DNA of 64,000 nt from Schizochytrium sp. CCTCC M209059 (lineage: Eukaryota > Sar > Bigyra > Thraustochytrida > Thraustochytriidae). The translations under genes and the position numbers were made by a program. Each line of letters opens with the position of its first letter. Within the stretch, counting starts at the first letter, position 1. Under the pieces are notes generated by a model that searched no databases, was not told the DNA's origin, and worked only from the letters and a program-made list of their open reading frames with translations. The DNA lies in assembly GCA_000818945.1 (NCBI GenBank), contig KN805414.1:126682-190681 (forward strand), given 5' to 3'. Below, in pieces: positions 46,553 through 55,631 of this stretch.

Positions 46553-47600
46553 TGAGAATGACGGCTCGACGCCTCTGGTGGTGCGCGGACACCAGCTGCC
46601 GCTGCAGTTTGATGGCATCGAGGATGAGGTGAACTTCTTGGGGGTACTCTCGGCGCTTGACTTTGGCAGCGGGTTCGCGCGCGAGCTGGAGCAGGCGGGC
46701 CAGGAGGGAGCGCCGCAGCGGCCGTTTGAAGAGGTCGTGCTCTTTGGCGTCATGCACATGTACATTTCCGGAGCAGCAATTGATGCGGATGGCCTGCGTG
46801 CCGTGAGCGCCTTTGGCATCGAGCAACACTTTGGCATCTCCAGTACCGTGGAAGAAGAGGCGCTCGGCGGCGCCATTCGCGCGAGCGTGCCGGGGCCGCT
46901 CAAGCCGCTTGTCGACCTCATGGTCAAGACACTTAACTCGCTCGGTGCCAAGCTCGTGGATCTCGGCAGCAAGTCGCTTGGCCACTTTCTCGTAGAAAAG
47001 TGCAGAGAGGAGGGTCCCGATCTCGATGCCGCTGCCGCTGTGCAACTGCTCGCAAACACCTTTGGCAGCGTCTTTGAAGATCGCATTCCTGCTCAAGTGG
47101 CGGCCGACGCAGGCGCCGAAGGATCGCTCTTGCTGGGACGCAAGGCGGTTCGCTTTTTGGAGCGCGTCGATGATCGTTTTTTCGAAGAGACAGCCCCGGG
47201 AGAAAAGGGCGAAAGTTTGCGCTATTTCCTCAAGGATATCGCAGCCAAGCTGTCGGTCAAGGTCGATGCTGAGCTTATTAGTGGGATGCATGCGCTCGGG
47301 CTTGTTTTTGCCACGGACGAAACGGAAGACCCACTTGAGGGCACCGTCGTGCTTGATGTGAGCAGTCCGGAAGATGCAGCACGTGAACAACGCATGCGCG
47401 CACAGGCTTGGATGCATGCAAAGGCTTTGCTTGCAGAGCCAAGTCTTGGTGAAAAGCGCATTACCGCTCGGCAGCTCGATGCGTTTTTGCGTCGTTCCGC
47501 AGAGGGCCACGCAGATGGCGAAGCTGAAATAGAGGAAAAGGAGGGCAAGACCGAGGCTAGCAAGCTCGAGCTTATCGTGCGGGGCACGAACCACTATTAG
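46488..47600 (+). CDS. DUF2419 / queuosine salvage (Qng1)-like protein
   Basis: The 370-residue product starts MAGETATTRV followed by an Ala run encoded by a GCG repeat (46516-46552). LPLQFDGIEDEVNFLGVLSA, DFGSGFARELE and FGVMHMYISG resemble the fungal branch of the DUF2419 family, whose studied members are queuosine 5'-phosphate N-glycosylases that free queuine for tRNA modification. RPLAEL-like PLVDLMVKTLNSLG and the terminal LIVRGTNHY also fit. The active-site segment (around FADYRLP in human QNG1, from memory) does not align well: here LRYFLKDIAAKLS. So catalysis is uncertain. The start is the first ATG after the divergent gene's promoter. Confidence 0.55.
46516..46552 (+). repeat. GCG trinucleotide tract encoding poly-Ala
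   Basis: About twelve GCG codons in a row near the start of the DUF2419-like gene give an N-terminal Ala run. Length polymorphism is likely. Confidence 0.85.
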
Positions 47601-47828
47601 GTAGATATCGTATCACAAGCACCACGAGAAATTCTTTGATGGGACCTGGAATGACCGCAATTCCTTTTCTTTCCTTCGCATGTGTTTAGATTCTTTCAAT
47701 CCACGTGCACCATCCTACTTTGTATCGCATGACAGCGACAGAGAGTAGAGGTCCCCCCCTTTTGTTTTATCAAAGAAAACTTGAGTGTGCAAATACATGT
47801 ATTGTGTACAAATCTAGAATCCGAGAGA

Positions 47829-48875
47829 CTACTCGGCCGCGTCTGCTTCTGAAATTTCAATAACAATCTTACCCTTGGCGCGGTGCTGCTCGAGTCGGAT
47901 AGCTGCGTCTTTGACACTCTTCTCGGTGAAAGGGAATGGTCCACTAGGGTCAAGCACCGGAGTAAACTTGCCAGCTTCGACGGCGGCCATTACGGTCTCG
48001 AGCGCCTCACTCGAAACGTCAATGTCAATCGAAGAAAGAGTGGGGGCATTCCGTCGCATCTTTTGCCGCGCAATGCGACCCATGACACCAAGAGCCAGAG
48101 CGGCAGTCTCGAAGAAGCTGCCTGCACTACTATGAAGGCCCGCAGGATTGACGGTGACGAAACGTCCACGCTGGTTCTTGCGAAAAACTTGGTAGCAGTT
48201 GGTCATGGCCGCATCGTCGCCAATGCAGTCAATCACCACATCCATGTCCGTGAGAACCTCCCACCAGTTCTCCTTGGTGTAGTCTACGACGTGATCGGCG
48301 CCTAGCTCGCTCACAAAGTCGGCATTCCGCGAAGTGGTTGCCACAAAGGATGCGCCGGCGCTCTTGGCGAGCTGGAGCGCAATGGTGCCAATGCCGCCGG
48401 ATCCCCCGAGAACCAATACACGTTCTCCTTGTTGGATCTTTGCCTTCTCAAAAGCCGCCATTGCCGTCATGCCTGCCGTGGGGAGCGCGGCTGCTTCGAC
48501 GGCCGAAAGACGCTTGGGTTTGAGGACTGCGCGCCCCGGGTCGACAAGTGCGAGCTCGGCCAAGCCTTGTTGAGAGTCGAATTCGACCTCGGCGACGATC
48601 TCGTCGCCGACCTTGAAGTCTCCGGCGCACTTGGGGCCGACCTCCTCGACGACGCCGCAAATGTCCCCCGCTAGGACGTACGGAAATTTCTGTTTGGCCA
48701 GGAGCATTCTGGCCCGGCCGGAAAAGACAAAGGCGTCTCCCGCGTTGAGCGAGCCCGCGCGCACGCGCACTAGCATCTTGTCTTGCTCGCAAGTGGGCGC
48801 AGCAAAGTCTGAGACCATGGCGACCACATTCTCTGCCTTGCCGTAGGCCTTGACTACTGCCGCTCTCATCATCAT
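47829..48875 (-). CDS. quinone oxidoreductase-like MDR protein, copy 1
   Basis: The 348-residue product belongs to the medium-chain dehydrogenase/reductase superfamily, in the zinc-free quinone-oxidoreductase-like branch. Seen: SLNAGDAFVFSGRA (42-55), FPYVLAGDICGVVEEVG (64-80), LPTAGMTAM, the NADPH loop LVLGGSGGIG (154-163) and TTSRNADFVSELGADHVVDY. Zinc-binding Cys residues of alcohol dehydrogenases are absent. The substrate is unknown; such enzymes reduce quinones or enones. Three Met codons in a row begin the frame, so the exact start is not fixed. It is a close paralogue of the gene at 49761-50903 on the same strand. Confidence 0.92.
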   Translation of the reverse strand: MMMRAAVVKAYGKAENVVAMVSDFAAPTCEQDKMLVRVRAGSLNAGDAFVFSGRARMLLAKQKFPYVLAGDICGVVEEVGPKCAGDFKVGDEIVAEVEFDSQQGLAELALVDPGRAVLKPKRLSAVEAAALPTAGMTAMAAFEKAKIQQGERVLVLGGSGGIGTIALQLAKSAGASFVATTSRNADFVSELGADHVVDYTKENWWEVLTDMDVVIDCIGDDAAMTNCYQVFRKNQRGRFVTVNPAGLHSSAGSFFETAALALGVMGRIARQKMRRNAPTLSSIDIDVSSEALETVMAAVEAGKFTPVLDPSGPFPFTEKSVKDAAIRLEQHRAKGKIVIEISEADAAE

Positions 48876-49760
48876 TTTCGTCTCTGGCTACCCCTGCTTT
48901 TCGTGCTTTTGCCTTCTTGCTTGCTTCTTGCGCGTCTTTGTGCTTTGTGCTCTGTGCTCGTTCAGGTTCTGCTCCTCACGAAACTCCAGATCTCTCGACG
49001 CAAAAGCACGAGGCGACTGTAATTGATCGACCTTCTATCACTGGCCAGAGAAGGGAAGCGAGCTGTGCTAGCATGAGCGCGCGACTGTTGCGCACTCTGA
49101 TGTCGCGGCCGCCGCGCGCACGGGCCCAGTAGGGTTTGCCTAGTACCCTCATAGGCCCAGGGAGGTTCCTATGAACTTGCTAGCGCTCACAGCTCGCTTC
49201 TCCCAGCCCGAGCCAGCGCGGACAACGCGCCGCGCGAGGTAAGAATGAGCCAGTAACAGACAGCCTGCATCAATGATGCCGTACGAGCTGGCTTGCGCGG
49301 TGGAGAGGAAAGGGAGGAGGGGAAGCCGTCTCGTCTATCGGAGAGACGCTCTGAACTTTTATTCTTGCTTGTGCCTGTGGTTTTGCTTGTGCTTGTGCTG
49401 ACAGTGTGCTTGTAACTAGACTAGGCCTATCCAGGAGACCTTCAACCGTAGCGAACCAGACGCTTTGAATGTGCGCTACGAAGCCAAGGCAGTTCACATA
49501 GGCCTGTACAACGAACCCAGGGTATAGTGTAAGTGGGTCAGAAGCGAACGTGCGACAAGACCGAAGACCAGGGACAAGACGAAGGGGCATCCAGCGAGGA
49601 AAGGCACGATGTTGTCGGTCAAAGCGACGATGCAGCACAGAACAACGTTCGACCGAAAGGGAAGTGGAATAAACACAATGAGAAAACATGGACATTGGTG
49701 ATGATGATTCTGTGCGGCAGGTCTGCCTAGAAACGATGTCGAGCTTGTATTTTACGTTAA
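48876..49760. other. intergenic region between MDR paralogues
   Basis: These 885 bp include CTT/GCTT-rich sequence at 48890-48960 and CTTGTGCTTGTG-like repeats at 49360-49410. Small ORFs on both strands at 49270-49730 lack any domain. No gene is supported. Confidence 0.5.
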
Positions 49761-50903
49761 TTATTCATTGGGATCGCCGTCGTCGACGAGCTTGGCGATT
49801 GGAAAGGCCACAGAGGACCCGGTCTTGGCATGCACGGCGTCATTTTCGACGTCCTCGTCCTCGTCGGCGGCCTCTTCTTCCTCGTCAGCGACACGGATCA
49901 CGAGCTTACCCTTGCTCGCGTGCGCGTGGAGGATATTGGCTGCCTCAATGATGCTCGCCTCGTCAAATGCAAAAGGGCAACGCTCATCGAGGACAGGACG
50001 AAGGCGGCCATGCTCCACAGCGTCCTGGACCTCCTTCATACGTTGGTCCGTAACCTTGCAATGGACGACGTCCATCTTAAAACTGCGTGACCAGCGTTGC
50101 TTGCAGCCCATCTTGATGAAGCCTCCGACGGCGCAAAATGCGTCCCATTTGGTGATAATTTCCATGTCGATTCCAAAGGGATTGACAGAGACCAGACGTC
50201 CAGAACGCGCAGTAAAGACATCCATGCAGTGCTGCATAGTGTTCGTATCGCCAACAGCGTCAATGATGACGTTAATGCTGTCGACCTGGGTCCACCACCC
50301 AACCTGCGTGTAATCGATGACCATGTCTGCACCAACGCTCATGACAAGGTCTGAATTCTGCGAAGTAGCGGCCACGAAACACACGCCAGCGTCTTTGAGA
50401 AGCTGGATAACTGCAAGACCGACCCCCGTGGACCCACCAAGCACCAAGACACGCTCCTCAGGGCTCACCTTGCTGTCTGCCAACGCTTGGAGCGCCGTGA
50501 TGCCGACGGTCGGCAGACTCGCAGCTTCGAGCGCAGTGAGACCCTGTGGCGCAAGAGCTGCACGCTTTGGGGAGACAAGCGCAAACTCTCCCAGGCCGTG
50601 CTTGTCGTTGAATTCGACCGAGGCCATGATCCTGTCGCCGACATTGAAATTCCTGCACAAGCCGCCAACCTCCTCGACGATGCCACAAATGTCACCGCCG
50701 AGTGCGTAAGGGAACTTGACATTGTTCATGAGTCCTCGCGCGCGACCAGACAGGACGATGTCGTCCCCAGCGTTAAGTGAGACCGCCAGTACGCGCACCA
50801 CCATCATGGATGAGCATCGCCCCAGGGTGGGCTTGGGAAAATTGTCCACGACGCGTAGAACCGCATCCGGTGCGCCATATTCCTGGACCACGGCGGCGCG
50901 CAT
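49761..50903 (-). CDS. quinone oxidoreductase-like MDR protein, copy 2, acidic tail
   Basis: The 380-residue product is a tandem paralogue of the gene at 47829-48875: SLNAGDDIVLSGRA, FPYALGGDICGIVEEVG, LPTVGITAL and LVLGGSTGVG (154-163) match position by position. It differs by a C-terminal extension of about 35 residues that is acidic (ADEEEEAADEDEDVEND), and by QRWSRSFKMDVVHC replacing the other copy's MRRNAPTLSSIDI stretch. The substrate is unknown. The start ATG 50903 is followed closely by family sequence. It diverges from the LiuC-like gene. Confidence 0.92.
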   Translation of the reverse strand: MRAAVVQEYGAPDAVLRVVDNFPKPTLGRCSSMMVVRVLAVSLNAGDDIVLSGRARGLMNNVKFPYALGGDICGIVEEVGGLCRNFNVGDRIMASVEFNDKHGLGEFALVSPKRAALAPQGLTALEAASLPTVGITALQALADSKVSPEERVLVLGGSTGVGLAVIQLLKDAGVCFVAATSQNSDLVMSVGADMVIDYTQVGWWTQVDSINVIIDAVGDTNTMQHCMDVFTARSGRLVSVNPFGIDMEIITKWDAFCAVGGFIKMGCKQRWSRSFKMDVVHCKVTDQRMKEVQDAVEHGRLRPVLDERCPFAFDEASIIEAANILHAHASKGKLVIRVADEEEEAADEDEDVENDAVHAKTGSSVAFPIAKLVDDGDPNE

Positions 50904-52169
50904 ACTTCTTGCTTTGACGATCTCCTCCTCCTCCTCCTCTTCTTTTATATTGCTTTAGCTTTAGTTTCCGCTTGCTCGCTCGTTGCAGCTCTGCGAGGCT
51001 TCCCGCGACATCTCGCCACAGGGACGCTCGGCCGTTTGCGAAATCGCCTTCGAGTCAGGTTGCGCAGCGGCAGCCCCATATCAATCAGCATTAGCCTGGA
51101 TCAAGTGCGACATCGCGCCATCGCGCTATTGCGCACACTCTCATTTTCCAGCGTCTCTTCTTCTTTCTCTTCTTCGACAGACAGACAGACAGACAGACAG
51201 TGGACAGTGTGACAGTGGGGGTGGCCGGAAAAGTGCTTTGCGCAATCGGGGCCTCCAAGGCCGGCCCGAAATCGCGACGGCCGGGACGAGCGAATCTGCG
51301 CTTGTGGCACGTGCCGCGGAGCTACGTGCGGCTGTTAGGTGGTCGTGAAGCAGGTGTAGTAAGGTGGGTAGCAATGGCTAGTGAGAAGAAGGCAATAATG
51401 GATAAGGGACGAACAACAACTGTAGTGATTACGTTGATGTTGTAGAGTACTACGAGCGTTAGTGGCGCAGACGAGCGTTGGTGGTGCAGACCTTTCTCGC
51501 CCTAGATGAGAGAATGACCGCCTTGGCACGAATCTCGTGTTGTGAAAGAAAAGAAAACCTGTTATGGACAAAGTATTCTTCGAATGATCAGCACATCTTT
51601 CACTAGCTAAAGATGCAGTAAATGATACGCCTAGGGCAGAAGGAAAAAGCTTGGTCCAAGGCAAGAAACCCATCGTCGTTCTCTCTTGGTCTTGGTCTCG
51701 GTTTTCGCCCATGTCTGTCACTCGCCGCCACTACAGAAAAAGAAAAAATTGTTTGTCCAACCAAAGCCTCTCTCGCGAGCGACTGCATGCCACGCAGCTC
51801 GCTTCGGATCAGAGGCTGTTCGTCTCCTTCCCGCGTGGCCTTGTTCCCTTTCTCGCGTGGTATCGTCTGCGAGTCCTTTCAATGTGATCCTTGGCACCAC
51901 CGTGACCGTGACCTTCGTCGTGTCCTATCTTTTTCTCAGGATAGCGTTTTGCTCTCACAGGGCTGGCCCAAAAACTGATCTCTGCAAGACCGAGGTCGAG
52001 CGAGCGAGCGCGCGCGCGAGGGAGGAGACGGCCTACGCCGCGCGGGAACTGCGAGAGACCAGAACTCTGACGCAGGCGGCACAGTGCGAGCTCGGAGAGC
52101 GCGCACGTTTTTGCAGACCGAGAGACGAGTGAGACGTGACGTGACGTGACGAGACGAGAGGAGACAAAG
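50904..52169. promoter_or_regulatory. divergent promoter region with ACAG microsatellite
   Basis: These 1266 bp contain TCCTCC repeats next to the MDR start (50921-50940), a (GACA)n tract at about 51176-51200, and TGACG repeats just before the hydratase (52131-52155). ORFs at 51600-52000 overlap in several frames without domains. No gene is supported. Confidence 0.5.
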
Positions 52170-52985
52170 ATGGCAACGCGCAAGGCCGCGCTCGACACCG
52201 TTCGCGTAGCCTTTGGCAGCGATGGGTTCGCGACGCTGACCATGACGCGGCCCAAGGTGCATAACGCGCTTTCGGACGGCATGATTGCCGCGATGCGCGA
52301 AAGGCTGGCAGAAGTTCGCAAGGAGGCGCCCCGCGGACTCTTTATTCGCGCCGAAGGGAAAAGCTTCTCGGCAGGCGCAGACCTGGACTGGATGAAGCGC
52401 GCGGCAACGTACTCCAAGGAAGAGAATGTGGCCGATGCCATGGAGCTCAGCGGTATGCTTCACGACTTGGCGACCCTGCCTCTACCGACGGTGGCGCTCG
52501 TTCAAGGCGCAGCCATTGGCGGTGGCGTGGGCATCGTTTCAGCATGCGACCTCGCGGTCGGCGTCTCGTCCGCCAAATTCATGCTTTCCGAAGTGAAGCT
52601 TGGTCTTATCCCGGCAACGATTTCGCCTTATGTTGTGCAACGTATTGGCGCGCAGCAAAGCCGTCGTTTCTTCCTCACGGCCGAGCGTATCGACGCGCTC
52701 GAGGCGCGCAGGATTGGGCTTTTGCACGAGGTCGTCGAGGACAGCAACGCTCTGGACACTTTTGAGAAGTGGGCCAAGGACCACTTCTCTGTCAATGCGC
52801 CGCAGGCCATGGCTACCTCAAAGGCTCTTATCGATGTTGTAGCGCACAAGGATATCACGCCCGAGCTGCGTCTTGAGACAGCCAAGATGCTCGCAGACCA
52901 GCGCGACTCGGATGAGTGCCGCGAGGGCATCGCTGCCTTTTTCGAGAAGCGTGATGGCCCTTTTGTCCTCCCCGAGTCCAAGTAG
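52170..52985 (+). CDS. 3-methylglutaconyl-CoA hydratase-like crotonase
   Basis: The 271-residue product is an enoyl-CoA hydratase/isomerase family member. SFSAGADLDWMKR (65-77), IGGGVGIVSACDLA (116-129), and SEVKLGLIPATISPYV (140-155) match LiuC/AtuE-type hydratases of leucine and terpenoid degradation better than generic enoyl-CoA hydratases. In this group the first catalytic Glu of crotonase is replaced (Gly in GGGVG), and Glu141 in SEVKLG is kept. The terminal residues ESK are not a PTS1, and I see no clear presequence. ATG 52170 is the first real start; the upstream in-frame GTG is unlikely to be used. The specific substrate is inference. Confidence 0.85.
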   Translation: MATRKAALDTVRVAFGSDGFATLTMTRPKVHNALSDGMIAAMRERLAEVRKEAPRGLFIRAEGKSFSAGADLDWMKRAATYSKEENVADAMELSGMLHDLATLPLPTVALVQGAAIGGGVGIVSACDLAVGVSSAKFMLSEVKLGLIPATISPYVVQRIGAQQSRRFFLTAERIDALEARRIGLLHEVVEDSNALDTFEKWAKDHFSVNAPQAMATSKALIDVVAHKDITPELRLETAKMLADQRDSDECREGIAAFFEKRDGPFVLPESK

Positions 52986-53626
52986 ATTTTTCTTTTCCCG
53001 TCTCCCCTTGTTCTCAAACGCTAAAAGTATAAGTATTCGCCAGCAAAAAAAAAAAAGGTTGTTGTTGTTGTCTCGAGCTCACCTTGATCAACACACCAAA
53101 GCACACGCAGAATGGACAACGATTGTTGGTTCTACTTCCTCATGTTTTGCTGCAAAGCGCAATTCCTGCTTCCTCCCTTTCTCTTTGCACAGCCTCAACC
53201 AAATGCCTTCTACATCCGGCGAGCCAAAACAGCTGTGACTGCCAAGCAAGCCGTCCCCTCCCCAAAAGGACAAAGCGTTGCGGTGTCGCGTGCCAACCCG
53301 CCAAGAATGCGTTGCGCAGAGCTGCCGCCGTTATTACTACTAGTAGAGGTGGTGCGTGAAGGCGCATGTCTACGATAGGGGCTACGTTGGCGATTGGCTG
53401 GTGCGAGGCGGCCTCGGAACTCGAAGAAGTAGAAGCAAAGAAGGAAAGGCGGAGAAAGAAGGTGGGAGCGCGGAGAAGTCTCCGCGGGTGGCGGCGAGCG
53501 CGGCGCGGGAAAGCGCTGTAGCGCGGACGCGAGCAAGCGAGCGAGCGAGAAGCCGAGCCGAGCCGAGCGCGCAGGGCGCGAGCGCGCAGGGCGCGAGCGC
53601 GAGCGCGGCGACAACAGACAGGCAAG
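52986..53626. other. intergenic region upstream of NSA2
   Basis: These 641 bp contain a poly-A and GTTGTTGTTG run after the hydratase stop (53045-53070), an ACTACTACTAG-type run near 53334, and GAGC/GCGCAGG direct repeats at 53540-53610 just before NSA2. Frames are open on both strands but have no domains. No gene is supported. Confidence 0.5.
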
Positions 53627-54409
53627 ATGCCCCAAAATGAGCACATGGAGCTCCACAAGAAGCGGTATGGGCGCCGCTTCGACGCGGAGGAGCGCGAGCG
53701 CAAGCGGGACGCGCGCGAGGCGCACCGGAGCTCCAAGCATGCCCAGAAGATCCACGGATTCAAGGCTAAGCTGTACAACCAGAAGCGCTTCAAGGAGAAG
53801 GCCGAGATGCGCAAGACTATTGCCATGCACGACGAGCGCAAAAACAAGCATGCCAAGGAGGAGGAGGTGCAAAAGGGTGCTCTCCCCGCGTACCTGCTTG
53901 ATCGCGAGGGCACGAACCGCGCCAAAGTGCTGAGCAACTCTGTCAAGCAGAAGCGCAAGGAAAAGGCCGGCAAGTGGGAGGTCCCCATTCCCAAGGTCAA
54001 GCCTCTTGCCGATAGCGAGGTCTTTCAGGTCATGCGCACTGGTAAGCGCAAGAACAAGGCTTGGAAGCGTCGTGTCAACCTTCCCGTCTTTGTGGACCCA
54101 TCCTACACGCGCAAGCCGCCAAAGTACGAAAAGTTTATTCGCCCGACCGGTCTCCGGTTCAAGAAGGCAAACGTGACGCATCCGGAGCTCAAGGCCACCT
54201 TTCAGCTCGAGATTCTCGGCGTCAAGAAGAACCCACACTCGACCACCTACACTGCGCTTGGCGTGCTTTCCAAGGGAACGGTCATCGAGGTCGCGACGCA
54301 CGAGCTTGGTCTCGTCACGACCTCTGGCAAGGTGGTGACGGGCTCGTATGCCCAGGTCACCAACAACCCTGAGCTCGATGGCTGCATCAATGCCGTCCTG
54401 CTCGTGTAA
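53627..54409 (+). CDS. NSA2: ribosome biogenesis protein NSA2
   Basis: The 260-residue product is the size of, and collinear with, NSA2/TINP1, an eS8-related factor needed for pre-60S maturation and 27SB rRNA processing. Seen: MPQNEHMELHKKRYGRR at the start, HAQKIHGFKAKLYNQKRFKE (about 37-57), AMHDERKNK, KVKPLADSEVFQVMRTGKRK, SYTRKPPKYEKFIRPTGLR, and the final NPELDGCINAVLLV. Codon use is strongly biased, as in other highly expressed genes here. The start is clear. It lies next to MRT4 in function, not in position. Confidence 0.97.
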   Translation: MPQNEHMELHKKRYGRRFDAEERERKRDAREAHRSSKHAQKIHGFKAKLYNQKRFKEKAEMRKTIAMHDERKNKHAKEEEVQKGALPAYLLDREGTNRAKVLSNSVKQKRKEKAGKWEVPIPKVKPLADSEVFQVMRTGKRKNKAWKRRVNLPVFVDPSYTRKPPKYEKFIRPTGLRFKKANVTHPELKATFQLEILGVKKNPHSTTYTALGVLSKGTVIEVATHELGLVTTSGKVVTGSYAQVTNNPELDGCINAVLLV

Positions 54410-54608
54410 GTCATTTACAGAGAGTGTAGCGCGAGTCTATGTGTTCATAATAGAATAATAGTTTTCCTTCTTTGACTGATGGATGCGGAAATTTGTCTTC
54501 CGAGTTGGGACGTACGTAATCCTTGTTGTGCCAGGATGGTGTACCGAAGACAGTTTCAAGTCACATAGTTGGTCAATCGATACATCAAATTAATTTACTC
54601 TATCAATG

Positions 54609-55631
54609 TTATGCTGGGATGGCACCGTTGGCTACGTCGTGGCGGACATTGGTGTCGAGCTGGCCGAGCTCAAGCGCGCGATAAAAGGCCCAGTGCTTGA
54701 GAAGGAGCGCGCGCAGGCGATTGTGAATGCGTGCTAAAATATATCCAATGCCGATACCCGTGGCTCCAAGGTGAAAAGGCAGCTTGAGCTTTGTATGCGG
54801 CGTGCGGAGGAAAAATGGAAACATGTAAAATTCCATCACGGCCTTGAGTATGGCAATGGCTGGCGATGGTCGGTCATGAAGGGCTTCGAGACCTGGCAAT
54901 TGAACTGGCAAAACTTCTGCGAGACCGTCCGTGAAGAGCCACAAGGTGCATCCGTAGCTGCCGAGCTTGGAAAGTCCCAAAATGAAAAGCGCAAGGCGAG
55001 ACAGTTTGTGCGGGTCACCCCCGACAATGAAAAGATTAATGTCCTGGAGAATGCTCTTGCTCATGAGGTTGCCAAAGACGCGTCTTCGCCACGGTTGGGC
55101 GTACACGTTAGTGGAGCCATGTACGTACAGATCGTCGCGGCGGACATGTCGTGAAATATACAGCGCCATCCCGGAGAGTGGCACGAGCGACATGGTGCTA
55201 CATGTCCAGAGTCCCAGATCACAAAGGAACTTGCGCGTGAGCATGCGCATGCAAAGTCTTTGCGCAAGCGACATGATGGAAACAGTCCCGCTCGTGTGGC
55301 CGTCTTCTCGTCCAAGGTCGGCATTAGAACCCTGGAGTCGAAAGGGTGTCTGGCACAACTGGCAGCGAAGGCGGCGGTCATTGTCGAGATTGAGCATGCG
55401 CCATTGATCGAGGCACGAGGCGTGCACGAAGCGGACCGTGCCTGCGCACTCGCAGGGCGCAATGAGAGGCTCCTCGCCCGCAAGGCTGCCCTGGTAGCAG
55501 AACCGGCACAGAGGCCCATCTTCTTCGTCTTCCTCCTCCTCCTCCTCCTCCTCCTCCTCGATGTCTGTCTCTTGCAGATCAAGCTGCGATTCTTCTTGCG
55601 GACGCGGACGTCTGCCGCGTGCTGTATTCAT
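54609..55631 (-). CDS. RING-CH (MARCH-type) membrane E3 ubiquitin ligase
   Basis: The frame is open upstream but begins with TTG; the first ATG (55631) gives 340 residues. After a poly-Glu run (about 25-38, encoded by a CTC repeat near 55535-55560) comes a C4HC3 RING-CH domain: C42, C45, C60, C62, H70, C73, C90, C93, with LCRFC, APCECAGTVRFVHASCLDQW and RCQLCQTPF. Hydrophobic segments follow at about 130-152 (LGLWTCSTMSLVPLSGMAL), about 190-220 and about 255-300. MARCH enzymes ubiquitinate membrane proteins. The exact number of membrane passes is unclear. It converges with NSA2 with 199 bp between stops. Confidence 0.9.
   Translation of the reverse strand: MNTARGRRPRPQEESQLDLQETDIEEEEEEEEEEDEEDGPLCRFCYQGSLAGEEPLIAPCECAGTVRFVHASCLDQWRMLNLDNDRRLRCQLCQTPFRLQGSNADLGREDGHTSGTVSIMSLAQRLCMRMLTRKFLCDLGLWTCSTMSLVPLSGMALYISRHVRRDDLYVHGSTNVYAQPWRRRVFGNLMSKSILQDINLFIVGGDPHKLSRLALFILGLSKLGSYGCTLWLFTDGLAEVLPVQLPGLEALHDRPSPAIAILKAVMEFYMFPFFLRTPHTKLKLPFHLGATGIGIGYILARIHNRLRALLLKHWAFYRALELGQLDTNVRHDVANGAIPA

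Noticed and set aside
51600..52130. Frames upstream of the hydratase gene
   Set aside because: Overlapping frames in three phases with no domain; the region is better read as promoter.
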